Of a stretch of DNA of 64,000 bases, positions 44,031 to 52,654 are shown piece after piece. Both the position numbers and the translations under genes were made by a program. Each line of letters begins with the position of its first letter. The stretch's first letter is position 1. This DNA comes from CAZTTG01 sp964615935 (lineage in GTDB: Bacteria; Planctomycetota; UBA1135; GCA-002686595). Under the pieces are notes generated by a model that was given only the letters and a program-made list of their open reading frames with translations, was not told the DNA's origin and made no database searches. Where the stretch lies: NCBI GenBank assembly GCA_964615935.1, contig CAZTTG010000020.1:1-64000 (forward strand), in the 5' to 3' direction.

Positions 44031-45492
44031 CGGCTTCTCCCCTCGGGCGCGGCCGGGAGCCGAGGCTGGCGACGACCAGCAGGACGGCCGAGACGACGAA
44101 GGACCACCAGGCGACGTGCAGCCAGTGCAGCTCGCCGCTCCGTTGCAGGAGGATCGACGCGGCCATGCCGCCGACGAGGCAGGAGACGCCGCCGATCGGG
44201 GTGGCCCGGCGCCAGAGCACGGCGCCCAGGATCAGGGCCAGGGTGGGCCCCTGGAAGAAGGAGAGGTAGCTCTGGAAGGCGTCGTAGATGGTCGGGTAGC
44301 TGTCCGCCACGGGGACCATGGCGACGCCCACGGCGATGACGACGAGCGAGGTGAGGCGACCCGCGAGGAGGTAGTGCCCCTCCGCCCGGCCCCGCGCCAG
44401 GAAGCGCCCGTACAGGTCGCGGGTGAAGAGGGTGGCGGCCGAGTTGGCGTAGGAGTCCACGCTGGACATGAGCGCCGCCAGGAAGGCCGCGTAGAGCAGG
44501 CCGCGCAGGCCCACCGGAGCCAGGCGCTCGATCAGGCTGGGGTAGACCTCGTTGGCCTCGAGCCCGCCCCGGTCCCCCAGGAGCACCAGGGCCAGGAGAC
44601 CGGGCAGCACGAAGGCCAGGGGCACGACGGTCTTGAGGCCGGCGCCGAAGATCATCGCCGCCCGCGCGTGCCAGGCGTCCTTCGCGCCCAGGGTGCGCTG
44701 GACGATGGCCTGGTGGCCCAGCCAGTAGGCCGGCGAGAGCACCAGCCCCAGCCCGAGCAGGGTCCCCGACCAGGGGTAGCCGCTGCGCTCGCCGCGGGCG
44801 TCCTCCAGGTCCACCGGCTGCAGCAGATCGAGGTGGTGGTCGGCGCGATCTCCCAGGGCGGCCAGCCCGTCGACCAGCCCCCCGATCCCCCCCACCTCGG
44901 CCAGGCCGATGGCGGCCAGGGCGATGCCGCCCGCGAACAGGATCCCGCACTGGACCACGTCGGTGGCCACCACCGCGGCCAGGCCCCCGCCGGCGGTGTA
45001 CACCGACACGATCACCGCCACGACGGCGATCGACTGCCACCGCTCCCAGCCCAGCACGCCCGAGAACATGCTGGCCGAGGCGTGGAAGAAGATCCCCAGG
45101 GCGGCCGCCATGAAGACCACCGCCACCACGGCCAGGAGGGCCCGCACCGCCGGGCCGTAGACGCGACCCAGAAACTCGGGGATCGAGAACACCCCCAGCT
45201 TCCAGTAGAGCGGGATGAACAGGAGGCCGCCCACGACCATGGCCGGCACACAGCCCACCCACTCGAAGTTGGCCTGGGAGATGCCGTGGGTCCAGGCTCC
45301 GCCGGTCCCCCCCACCATCTCCAGCGCGCCGATGTCCGAGACCACCAGCGACATGCCCACCGCCCAGAAGGGGAGGCGGCGGCCGGCCAGGAAGAGGTCC
45401 TCCGTGCTCCTCACCCGCCGCGCGAGCCACAGCCCCAGCCCCAGGGTGCCGAGGAGGTAGATCCCGACGACCAGCGAGTCGATCCAGTGCAT
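44020..45492 (-). CDS. Sodium/solute symporter (SSS family)
   Basis: A 490-residue inner-membrane transporter with about 13 helices in the LeuT-like fold. Typical parts are the N-terminal VGIYLLGTLGLGLWLARRV, the LAGRRLPFWAVGMSL block just before helix 2, GGTGGAWTHG, the middle YTAGGGLAAVVATDVVQ and the AAFLAALMSSVDSYANSAAT helix with conserved Ser-Ser-Asp near the sodium site. These match sugar and sialic-acid type SSS members. Position beside the fucosidase and amidohydrolase genes suggests import of a released sugar or sugar acid. The start lies only 9 bp from the assembly gap, so upstream elements cannot be seen. Confidence 0.88.
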   Translation of the reverse strand: MHWIDSLVVGIYLLGTLGLGLWLARRVRSTEDLFLAGRRLPFWAVGMSLVVSDIGALEMVGGTGGAWTHGISQANFEWVGCVPAMVVGGLLFIPLYWKLGVFSIPEFLGRVYGPAVRALLAVVAVVFMAAALGIFFHASASMFSGVLGWERWQSIAVVAVIVSVYTAGGGLAAVVATDVVQCGILFAGGIALAAIGLAEVGGIGGLVDGLAALGDRADHHLDLLQPVDLEDARGERSGYPWSGTLLGLGLVLSPAYWLGHQAIVQRTLGAKDAWHARAAMIFGAGLKTVVPLAFVLPGLLALVLLGDRGGLEANEVYPSLIERLAPVGLRGLLYAAFLAALMSSVDSYANSAATLFTRDLYGRFLARGRAEGHYLLAGRLTSLVVIAVGVAMVPVADSYPTIYDAFQSYLSFFQGPTLALILGAVLWRRATPIGGVSCLVGGMAASILLQRSGELHWLHVAWWSFVVSAVLLVVASLGSRPRPRGEADGL

Positions 45493-45501
45493 TCAGCCGC
45501 T

Positions 45502-45601
45502 NNNNNNNNNNNNNNNNNNNNNNNNNNNNNNNNNNNNNNNNNNNNNNNNNNNNNNNNNNNNNNNNNNNNNNNNNNNNNNNNNNNNNNNNNNNNNNNNNNN
45601 N
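45502..45601. other. Assembly gap (100 Ns)
   Basis: Exactly 100 unknown bases, the usual placeholder for a scaffold join of unknown true length. It removes the end of the methyltransferase gene and whatever separates it from the symporter. Gene order across this point is by scaffolding, not by continuous sequence. Confidence 0.99.
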
Positions 45602-46314
45602 CGCGGGGAGAGGAAGGGCCGCAGGCAGTCGGCGATGCTGAAGATCACCACCGACCGCGTCTCGATCTCGAGCGCGGCGGAGAAGCGCTCGTAGAAGCGG
45701 AGCCCCTGACCCTCCGGCCGCACGGGGCGGTAGAGGTAGATGAAGTCGAAGCCGGAGGGCTCGCACTCGCACACGTCGGCGATGCGCCACTCCACGCGCT
45801 CCTCTTCGATTCCCAGCCACTGCTGCAGGTTCCGGCCGGCCTCGACCATGCGGCTCGAGATCTCGATCTGCACGCTCCGCGCGTGGGGGTGCAGCCTCTG
45901 CATCAGCAGGCTCTGCAGGCCGTTGCCGGCCCCGAAGTCGACGGAGACGGCGTCGGGCGCGAGGTGCGGGGCGGCCTTGAGGATGGGCGAGAGGCCGCCC
46001 GCGTGGCTCCAGTAGCCCCCGGTCTCGTCCACCCGCCGCCGTTCGTCGGGCGTGTAGGGCGCCTCGTGCCCGTGGACGTGGCAGTAGAGGGTCAGGAAGG
46101 CCTCCTCCAGCGCCTCGCCCTCGCCGATCTCGATAGCACGCAGGTAGCGGTCCTTCAGCTCCACGTAGCGGGGATGGAGCCCGAGGGGATCGGGCGGAGG
46201 AGCCAGCTCGGCGAAGAGGCGCATCAGCCGGACCAGTCGCTCGCGCTCGCCGGCTGCCCGGCCGTCGTTCGCGAGGGCATTCGCGAGGCGGGATTCGAGG
46301 TCGGTGGGGCTCAC
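45602..46314 (-). CDS. SAM-dependent methyltransferase, 3' end lost in the assembly gap
   Basis: At least 237 residues of a class I methyltransferase. Motif I is AVSVDFGAGNGLQSLL at about 123-138 (the SAM-binding glycine loop), with VQIEISSRMVEAG as the acidic strand-2 end and DFIYLYRPVRPEG as motif IV/V. A helical N-terminal 90 residues precede it. The substrate is not apparent. The start is a GTG at 46314. The C-terminus runs into the Ns, so completeness cannot be judged. It is divergent from the DUF642-like gene. Confidence 0.75.
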
Positions 46315-46500
46315 TGGGGCTCGCCGTTCTCGGGCGACGGCCCCAGTTTGTCATGCCCGTGTGCGGGGGGAAAGCCGCCGAGCCCCGGTCGGGGCGGAGC
46401 CCCCGAATCCGCGGAGGCCGGATAGGATGGCCCCTCCGCGTGCCCGCCCGGCCGCGGTTGGGCGGGCCCGGGCGAGCGCACCTCCCACCGGAGTCGAACC

Positions 46501-47502
46501 ATGTGCACGATCGAGAGGACCACGAGCGGACCCTCGCCCCGGACCGTCCGGTCAGCGATGCTGGCGCTGTTCGCCGTGCTGGGCGTGACCGCCGCATCGG
46601 GCCAGAACCTGGTCCAGAACGGGAGCTTCGAGGATCCTCCGGTCCCCGGCTGGGGAGTGGGCATCTCCGCGGGCAGCGGCGCGCTGCCCGGATGGCAGGT
46701 GGCCGGAGGAGGGCTGGACCTGGTCCACACCGCCTGGGACGCGCACGACGGGCTCAACTCCATCTCCATGAACTGGGTGGCCCCCAGCACGATCACCCAG
46801 ACCGTCGCCACGACCCCCGGAGCCATCCACGAGCTGAGCTTCGCCATGGCCGCCGAGATCTGCGGCGGTCCTGCCCTGCGAGAGATCAACGTGCGCTGGA
46901 ACGGCGCCGTCCTGGGCCATGTGACCTTCGACTACACCGGGCAGGGACCGACAGCGATGGGATGGGAGGAGCACGCCTTCGTCGTGATCGGAACCGGCTC
47001 GGACGTCCTGAGCTTCGAGAGCCTGACCCCCGCCAACTTCGGCCCGGCGCTCGACGCCGTCTCCCTGGTGGAGGTGGCTCCGCTGGTCTACTGCACCGCC
47101 AAGGTCAACTCCCAGGGTTGCACCCCGGCCATGGCCTTCTCCGGCCTGCCGGGCGCCTCCTTTGCGGCCCCCTTCCACATCACCGCGTCGGGGGTGATCA
47201 ACAACAAGAACGGGATCCTGTTCTACGGGCTCTCCGGGCGCCATGACATCCCCTTCCAGGGCGGCATCCTGTGCGTGAAGCCCCCGACCCGGCGCACGCC
47301 TGTGCAGAGCTCGGGGGGCAACCCGCCGCCCGCGGACTGCTCCGGGACCTTCCTGTTCGATTTCAACGGCTGGCTGCAGGCGGGCAGCGATCCCAACCTG
47401 GCGCCCGGGCTGCGGGTGAACGGGCAGTACTGGTACCGCGATCCGCAGAGCCCGAGCACGACCGGCCTGACCGATGCGATCGAGTTCCTGATCGGGCCCT
47501 AG
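46501..47502 (+). CDS. Secreted DUF642-like protein with planctomycetal C-terminal module
   Basis: A 333-residue exported protein. The basic N-terminus and hydrophobic stretch (MLALFAVLGVTAASGQ) form a signal sequence. Residues about 38-190 (NLVQNGSFEDPPVPGWGVG, HELSFAMAAE, DAVSLVEV) match the jelly-roll DUF642/choice-of-anchor domain, a likely carbohydrate-binding fold. The last 130 residues (YCTAKVNSQGCTPAM, CSGTFLFDFNGWLQAGSDP) are a Cys-containing module repeated across many secreted proteins of some Planctomycetota, recalled rather than searched. A GGAG about 7 nt before 46501 supports that start over the internal ATG at 46558. Its stop overlaps the convergent gene (CTAG). Confidence 0.75.
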   Translation: MCTIERTTSGPSPRTVRSAMLALFAVLGVTAASGQNLVQNGSFEDPPVPGWGVGISAGSGALPGWQVAGGGLDLVHTAWDAHDGLNSISMNWVAPSTITQTVATTPGAIHELSFAMAAEICGGPALREINVRWNGAVLGHVTFDYTGQGPTAMGWEEHAFVVIGTGSDVLSFESLTPANFGPALDAVSLVEVAPLVYCTAKVNSQGCTPAMAFSGLPGASFAAPFHITASGVINNKNGILFYGLSGRHDIPFQGGILCVKPPTRRTPVQSSGGNPPPADCSGTFLFDFNGWLQAGSDPNLAPGLRVNGQYWYRDPQSPSTTGLTDAIEFLIGP

Positions 47503-48500
47503 GAGCCCGCGGCGGAGCGCTCCCCGATCTCCTCGACGGCCTCGGCGGCGATCTCGGCCACGTCCGGGTTGGGGTCGCCGCGCAGGCGCTCGAGGTTTGG
47601 GAGCGCCGAGGGATGGCCGATGCGCCCCAGGAGGTCGGCGGTGTCGCCCCGCAGGTTGGCGTCCTCGCTGTCGAGCACCTCGAGGAGGTGGGGCACGCAG
47701 GCGTCCAGCGCGGCGCGGTCCTCCTCCAGGATCCTCTCCGCGGCCATCATCAGGCTGATGCGCGCGGAGGTCGCGCTCCTCCGCCAGGCCGCGGCGAGGG
47801 CCGCCGGGCCGCCCTCGGCGAGGATGCGCTCCTGCGCCTCCTCCAGGCGGTTCTGCTCCACCAGCGAGAGGAGGACGCGCACCGGATGCTCCTCGCTCTC
47901 GCGCCCGAGGATGCGCGCGGCGAGGTCGTCGGCGGGGACCACGCCGAGGAGCGAGAGGTCCTCGTCGAGCACCGTCAGAGGCACGGACTGCGCGTGGAAG
48001 CGCTCGGCCAGCTCGGGGAAGAGCTGGGCGTCGATGACGGCGGCGGAGACCCGCGGGCCGGCGAGGGCCAGGCGGTGGGCGTTCCTCACCGCTCCGGGGC
48101 AGTGGGGGCAGGCCGCGGCGATGAAGACCGCCAGGCGGGCGGACCGGTCGAGCTCCGAGATGGGCGCCATCCCGGCCGCGCCCTCCGCGCCGCCGAGCAG
48201 GGCGTCCAGGAAGGGCCCCTCCTCCGGCCCCTCGGGCAGGGCCAGGTAGTGGATCGCACCCCGGCCGGGGTGGGCGATGGTCAGCGCCGGCCGGGCCGGC
48301 GGGGTCGGGCCCTCGGCGTCTCGCCGCAGGGGGATGGCGCCGCCGGAGGCCTCGGCGATCCGCTCGGCCAGCTCGTCGAGCCGCGCGGCCAGCGGGGACT
48401 CGCCCTTCCCCTCGGCGCCCTCATCGATCGGGTGGAGGATCAGCTCGGGCGGTCTCTCGAGCCTCGAGAGACCCTTCTTGAGTGAGGAGAGGTCGAGCAC
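47499..48500 (-). CDS. Thioredoxin-fold protein with C-P-H-C motif and HEAT-like repeats
   Basis: A 333-residue protein from a GTG start with GGAGG about 6 nt before it. Residues about 120-205 form a thioredoxin fold of the AhpF N-terminal/protein disulfide oxidoreductase kind: Cys131-Pro-His-Cys134 in AAACPHCPGAV, and the cis-Pro in SVPLTVLDED. The N-terminal 110 residues may be a second, inactive fold unit. Residues about 255-333 are HEAT-like helical repeats (DLLGRIGHPSALPNLERLRG). No signal peptide is present, so it is cytosolic. It is the last gene of the sulfite reductase locus, so a disulfide role, for instance toward DsrC, can be suggested. Confidence 0.7.
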   Translation of the reverse strand: MLDLSSLKKGLSRLERPPELILHPIDEGAEGKGESPLAARLDELAERIAEASGGAIPLRRDAEGPTPPARPALTIAHPGRGAIHYLALPEGPEEGPFLDALLGGAEGAAGMAPISELDRSARLAVFIAAACPHCPGAVRNAHRLALAGPRVSAAVIDAQLFPELAERFHAQSVPLTVLDEDLSLLGVVPADDLAARILGRESEEHPVRVLLSLVEQNRLEEAQERILAEGGPAALAAAWRRSATSARISLMMAAERILEEDRAALDACVPHLLEVLDSEDANLRGDTADLLGRIGHPSALPNLERLRGDPNPDVAEIAAEAVEEIGERSAAGS

Positions 48501-48580
48501 GCCGGCCTCCGTGGGCCCGTCGGATCGGGAGGGAGTGTAGGGCCGGCCCGGGCGGGGCCGCAAGGGAGCTCGGCGACCCA

Positions 48581-48743
48581 AGGAGCCCGTTGAAGAGCTG
48601 CTTCGGATGCCAGGGCGGTGGCATCCGCGCCAGGTCGGCGCCTGGAAACGCAGGCGAATCGGCAGATTCGGCGAGGCTTTCGGGTGTCGAGCTGGCGTGG
48701 AGGACGCCGTCATGGCGCCGAATGAGCTCCTCAACGGGCTCCT
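48581..48743. repeat. MITE-like inverted-repeat element
   Basis: A 163-bp non-coding element bounded by near-perfect 19-bp inverted repeats: AGGAGCCCGTTGAAGAGCT at 48581-48599 and its complement at 48725-48743 with one mismatch. Inside are three hairpins: GGATGCC/GGCATCC (48605-48626), CCAGG/CCTGG (48630-48645) and CGAATC/GATTCG (48655-48670). The right end overlaps the stop codon of the sirohaem synthase gene (48742-48744). No transposase is encoded. It may be a non-autonomous mobile element and, on the minus strand, could act as transcript terminator or processing site. Confidence 0.6.
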
Positions 48744-50610
48744 AGGCCGGGGCGGGCGGTCGGGCCGCGATCGAGGCCAGCAGCTCGGCCGGGGTCGCGC
48801 CCTCCTCGAGCTCCTCCACCTGCATCCAGCCGAGCTGCCGCGCCCGCTCGGCGGCGTCGCGGCCCAGGCACCAGGCGGTCGGCGTCGGCGTCCATGCGGG
48901 GGTGTCCCGTTCGCCGTCCAGGGCCTCCACCTCCCGCGCGTTCCGAAGGAGGCAGCCGGTGAGCGGCAGGGCGGCCAGGACCACCCGGGCGGCGGGGGTC
49001 GGAGGCAGGGGGGTCTCCACCACCTCGGCGCCGGCGAGCTCCAGCTCCTCGCCCAGCTTCCCGGCCGGAGCGGCCAGGACCAGCCGCTGCCCCGAGAGGG
49101 GCCGGCCGCCGAACCAGTCGAGCTGGTCGGCGCGGTCCACGGTGGGACCGACGACGAGGAGGCCCGGCGGCTTGAGGCCCGCCTCGCGCGCGGCCTCGGG
49201 GAGCCGGGCCACCTCGGCCCGCACCACGCGCTGCCGCGAGGTGGTGCCCCGCTCCACCACCGCGGCCGGGGTCCTGGGGTTCATCCCCCAGGCCAGGAGG
49301 CGCTCCACCGTCTGGCGCAGGCGGCCCATCCCCATGTAGCCCAGGAGGGTGGCGTGGGGGTCGCCGGCGAGCAGGTCCCAGCGGACCTGGGGGCCGGTGA
49401 GCTTGTCGGCCTCGTGGGCGGTGACGATGGTCACGCTCACGACCTCGTTGCGGTGGGTCACGGGGATGCCGGCGTAGGCCGGCGCGGCCACTCCGGCGGT
49501 CACGCTGGGCACCACCTCGAAGGGAATGCCCGCGCGGACCAGCTCGAGCGCCTCCTCTCCTCCCCGGCCGAAGACGAAGGGGTCGCCGCCCTTGAGGCGC
49601 ACGACCCGCAGGCCGCGCCGGGCGAGGCGCACGAGGAGGGCGTTGATCTCGTCCTGGGGGATCGGGTGGTGGTCCGCCTGCTTGCCGACGCCGAAGAGCT
49701 CGACGGTCTCGGGCAGGTCGCAGGGGAGCGCAGTCTCGGCCAGGCGGTCGTAGACCACGGCGTCGGCGGCGAGCAGGCGCTGGCGGGCGCGCAGGGTGAG
49801 GAGGCCGGCGTCTCCCGGGCCGGCGCCCACCAGGGAGACGAGGCCCGCCGGCTGCGGCTCGCGATCGCCGGCGGTTTTTTCCGCAACCGGGCCGGAGGTC
49901 GGCAATCCCCGGGGCGGGTGGGGGGCGGCGGGTGGGTCGAGGGGCTGAACGGAGCCCGCCGGGCGGCCCGTCTCCGGGGAATCCGGCGCCCCCCCGGCCA
50001 GGAATCCAGCCTCCTCGGCCTCGGTCGGAACGCGGGCGGAGAGCCCCTCGCCGTCCACGGTCCCGGCGAAGAAGGCGTCGAAGCGGGCCTCCTCGCCCTC
50101 GCGATCCAGGCTCAGCTCGCGCACCCGCGCCCGGAAGCGCCCGGCGGCCTTCAGCCACTGCTCCCAGGCCGGACCCAGGCGCCGTTCGAGGAGCTGCCGC
50201 AACCGCCGGACCGCGAAGGGCGCCTCGCCCTCCGAGGCCACGGCGAGCTGCAGCGCGCCGCGCCGAACGCGGGCCGGGAGCTGGAAGGTGCACAGCTCGG
50301 GATCGTCGGCGACGTTCACCCAGACGCCGGACGCGCCGGCGTCCTCGGACACCCTCCGGTTGACCGACCGGTCGTCGGTGGCGGCGATGACCAGGGCGAA
50401 GCCGGCCGCCTCGCCGGGGCGGTAGGCCCTCCGCTCGAGATCGACCGTTCCCTCGGCGCCGAGCGCTTCCAGGGCGGACACCGGGACCTCGGCCACGACG
50501 GTGAGCCGGGCCCCCTCGGCGAGCAGGCCCTCCACCTTGCGCAGCGCCACCTCCCCGCCCCCGACCACCAGGCAGCGGCGGCCGCGAACGTCCAGCATCA
50601 CGGGATACAT
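48742..50610 (-). CDS. cysG: Multifunctional sirohaem synthase (CysG-like) with HemD-like C-terminus
   Basis: A 622-residue enzyme making sirohaem, the cofactor of DsrAB. Residues 1 to about 200 are the precorrin-2 dehydrogenase/ferrochelatase part (CLVVGGGEVALRKVEGLL, IAATDD), oxidising precorrin-2 and inserting iron. After a Pro-rich linker, about 258-500 is uroporphyrinogen-III C-methyltransferase (SLVGAGPGDAGLLTLRA, RLKGGDPFVFGRGGEE), using SAM. Unlike the 457-residue E. coli CysG, another 120 residues follow (RLVLAAPAGKLGEELELAGA), resembling half of a uroporphyrinogen-III synthase. It is probably too short to be active alone. It ends the dsrMKJOP run, 81 bp after dsrP. Confidence 0.9.
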   Translation of the reverse strand: MYPVMLDVRGRRCLVVGGGEVALRKVEGLLAEGARLTVVAEVPVSALEALGAEGTVDLERRAYRPGEAAGFALVIAATDDRSVNRRVSEDAGASGVWVNVADDPELCTFQLPARVRRGALQLAVASEGEAPFAVRRLRQLLERRLGPAWEQWLKAAGRFRARVRELSLDREGEEARFDAFFAGTVDGEGLSARVPTEAEEAGFLAGGAPDSPETGRPAGSVQPLDPPAAPHPPRGLPTSGPVAEKTAGDREPQPAGLVSLVGAGPGDAGLLTLRARQRLLAADAVVYDRLAETALPCDLPETVELFGVGKQADHHPIPQDEINALLVRLARRGLRVVRLKGGDPFVFGRGGEEALELVRAGIPFEVVPSVTAGVAAPAYAGIPVTHRNEVVSVTIVTAHEADKLTGPQVRWDLLAGDPHATLLGYMGMGRLRQTVERLLAWGMNPRTPAAVVERGTTSRQRVVRAEVARLPEAAREAGLKPPGLLVVGPTVDRADQLDWFGGRPLSGQRLVLAAPAGKLGEELELAGAEVVETPLPPTPAARVVLAALPLTGCLLRNAREVEALDGERDTPAWTPTPTAWCLGRDAAERARQLGWMQVEELEEGATPAELLASIAARPPAPA

Positions 50611-50691
50611 GATGAGCTCCCCGGCCCCGAGGGCCGATCGCGTGCGCCCCCTCGGGCGCCCGGGGAGGGTAGCGGGCCGGGCCGGGTCAGG

Positions 50692-51849
50692 CTACGCCTG
50701 CTTCAGCTCCCGCTCGGTGATGGCGATCTTGTACAGGACCGTCAGGACCAGGGCGCCCAGGCTGTAGACCCCCAGGCCGATCAGGAACTCGGGCAGCGTG
50801 GGCCAGTACTCGGTCACCTCGCCCATGGGCGAGGGGACGAAGCCGCCCACCACCATGCCGAGGCCTTTGTCGATCCAGATGCCGGCGATGATCCCCATGC
50901 AGCCCAGGGCCAGCAGCCCCTGGCGCTGGCGCGCCTTGGGGAACAGGAGCAGCAGCAGGGCGGCCAGACCCACGAGCTGAGCCACCCACATCCACGGAAC
51001 CAGGGTGGTCTTGCCGTCCAGGCCCAGGAAGAGGTACTGGAAGTGGCTGGTGTGGTGCGGGATGTCGCTGTAGAGGGCGGTGAACAGCTCGCACAACACG
51101 AAGAAGATGTTGAGCGCCATGGCGTAGACGGCGATCACGGCGAGCTTCTGGATGGCCTTCTCACCAGCGTCGAACTTGGTGAACTTGCGCAGCAGCAAGC
51201 ACAGGAGGATCAGGAGCGCCGGGCCGGAGGAGAACGCCGAGGCCAGGAATCGCGGGGCCAGGATGGCGGTCATCCAGAAGGGCCGGGCGCCCAGGCCCGA
51301 GTACAGGAAGGCCGTGACGGTGTGGATGCTCACCGCCCAGGGGATCGAGAGGAGGATCACCGGCTTGATCCAGCGGGACGGGGGCACCCCGCGGATCTCC
51401 GCGCTGAAGGTCACCAGGGCGATGACCGCGTTCAGGATCAGGTAGCCGAAGAGGACCACCATGTCCCAGAACATCACCGAGTTGGGAGTGGGGTGCAGGA
51501 TCACGTTCGTCACTCGGGTCGGTTGACCCATGTCGACGAAGATGAACAGCATGCACATGATCACCGCCGAGATGGCCAGCATCTCCCCCAGCACGACGAT
51601 GCGGCCGAAGGCCTTGTAGTCGTGCAGGTAGTACGGCAGGACCAGGATCACCGCCGAGGCCGCCACCCCCACCAGGAAGGTGAATTGGGAGATGTAGAAA
51701 CCCCAGGGGACGTCACGGGAGAGCCCGGTGATGCCCAGGCCCTCCCTGAACTGACGCAGGTAGCAGTACAGGCCCACCAGGACGAGGGCCAGCAGGATCC
51801 CCACCAGTCCCCAGTAACGCCGGCTTCCACTCAGTGCCTTTTCCAGCAT
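50692..51849 (-). CDS. dsrP: DsrP, NrfD-family membrane subunit of the DsrMKJOP complex
   Basis: A 385-residue integral membrane protein of the NrfD/PsrC family with about ten helices, as in known DsrP. Conserved parts include WGFYISQFTFLVGVAASAVI near the N-terminus, and the FVDMGQPTR stretch and PNSVMFWDMVV loop around the quinone-binding region. It should exchange electrons between menaquinone and the periplasmic iron-sulfur protein DsrO. The gene follows dsrO by 7 bases. Length and order are normal for the M-K-J-O-P arrangement. Confidence 0.95.
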   Translation of the reverse strand: MLEKALSGSRRYWGLVGILLALVLVGLYCYLRQFREGLGITGLSRDVPWGFYISQFTFLVGVAASAVILVLPYYLHDYKAFGRIVVLGEMLAISAVIMCMLFIFVDMGQPTRVTNVILHPTPNSVMFWDMVVLFGYLILNAVIALVTFSAEIRGVPPSRWIKPVILLSIPWAVSIHTVTAFLYSGLGARPFWMTAILAPRFLASAFSSGPALLILLCLLLRKFTKFDAGEKAIQKLAVIAVYAMALNIFFVLCELFTALYSDIPHHTSHFQYLFLGLDGKTTLVPWMWVAQLVGLAALLLLLFPKARQRQGLLALGCMGIIAGIWIDKGLGMVVGGFVPSPMGEVTEYWPTLPEFLIGLGVYSLGALVLTVLYKIAITERELKQA

Positions 51850-51856
51850 GACGTCC

Positions 51857-52651
51857 TCACAGCGAGTAGTAGACCTGGGGGCGGGTACCGAGCTCGGCCT
51901 TGCGGCGGACCGTCCAGCTCGAGCCGACGATCTGGCGGATCCTCGACTCGGGGTCGTTCAGGTCGCCGAAGACCAGCGGTGCGTCCTCCCCGTGGAGGCC
52001 CTGGCAGGCCTCCACGCAGGCGGGGATCTGCTCCCGCGACAGGCGCTCGGCGCACAGGGTGCACTTCTCCACCACCCCCTTGGTGCGGGTGGGGAAGCTC
52101 CGGTTGACCTCGTCGATGTGGGGCCGCGGGTCCTGGAAGTTGAAGCTCCGGGCGCCGTAGGGGCAGCCCACCACGCAGTAGCGGCAGCCGATGCAGCGGT
52201 GCTGGTCCATCATCACCGGACCGTCATCCCGCTTCCAGGTGGCCTGGGTGGGGCACACCCTCACGCAGGGCGGATTGTCGCAGTGGTTGCAGAGCACCGG
52301 AACCTCGCGGTGCTTCAGCTCATCGGAGGTGTGCTCGCTGACGCTCTCGTGGAAGACGTGCTCGGCGTGGTCCTTCCAGATCCACTTGATCTCCTCCTCG
52401 TGATCCTCGATGTGGGGCACGTTGTGGATGCCGTGACAGGCGTCCATGCAGGCGTGGCAATCCTCGTGCCGGGCGCAGCGCTCGCTGTCGAGGAACAGGG
52501 CCCAGTGCTTGCCCTGCATCGCCTCCGGCGCTGGCCTGCGGGTGAGGCTCTGGGCCCTCGCGGTGCCCGCGGCGATCACGGGCGCAGCGCCACTGGCCCC
52601 CAGGGCGGTGAATCCCGCTGCCTTCAGGAAATCTCTTCGGCTGGTGCCCAT
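51857..52651 (-). CDS. dsrO: DsrO, periplasmic four-cluster ferredoxin-like subunit
   Basis: A 264-residue protein exported by the Tat system (SRRDFLKAAG, with SGAAPVIAAGTARA before the cut site). Four [4Fe-4S] binding sets are visible: CARHEDCHACMDACHG, CNHCDNPPCVRVCP, CIGCRYCVVGCPYG, and CTLCAERL with CVEAC. The protein relays electrons between the DsrP membrane subunit and the triheme DsrJ in the periplasm. It is separated by 3 bases from dsrJ upstream. All expected Cys sets are kept, so it should be functional. Confidence 0.95.
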   Translation of the reverse strand: MGTSRRDFLKAAGFTALGASGAAPVIAAGTARAQSLTRRPAPEAMQGKHWALFLDSERCARHEDCHACMDACHGIHNVPHIEDHEEEIKWIWKDHAEHVFHESVSEHTSDELKHREVPVLCNHCDNPPCVRVCPTQATWKRDDGPVMMDQHRCIGCRYCVVGCPYGARSFNFQDPRPHIDEVNRSFPTRTKGVVEKCTLCAERLSREQIPACVEACQGLHGEDAPLVFGDLNDPESRIRQIVGSSWTVRRKAELGTRPQVYYSL

Positions 52652-52654
52652 GAC

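Noticed and set aside
43559..46597. Open frame running through the run of Ns on the minus strand
   Set aside because: It is held open only by unknown bases and overlaps the symporter and methyltransferase in other frames.
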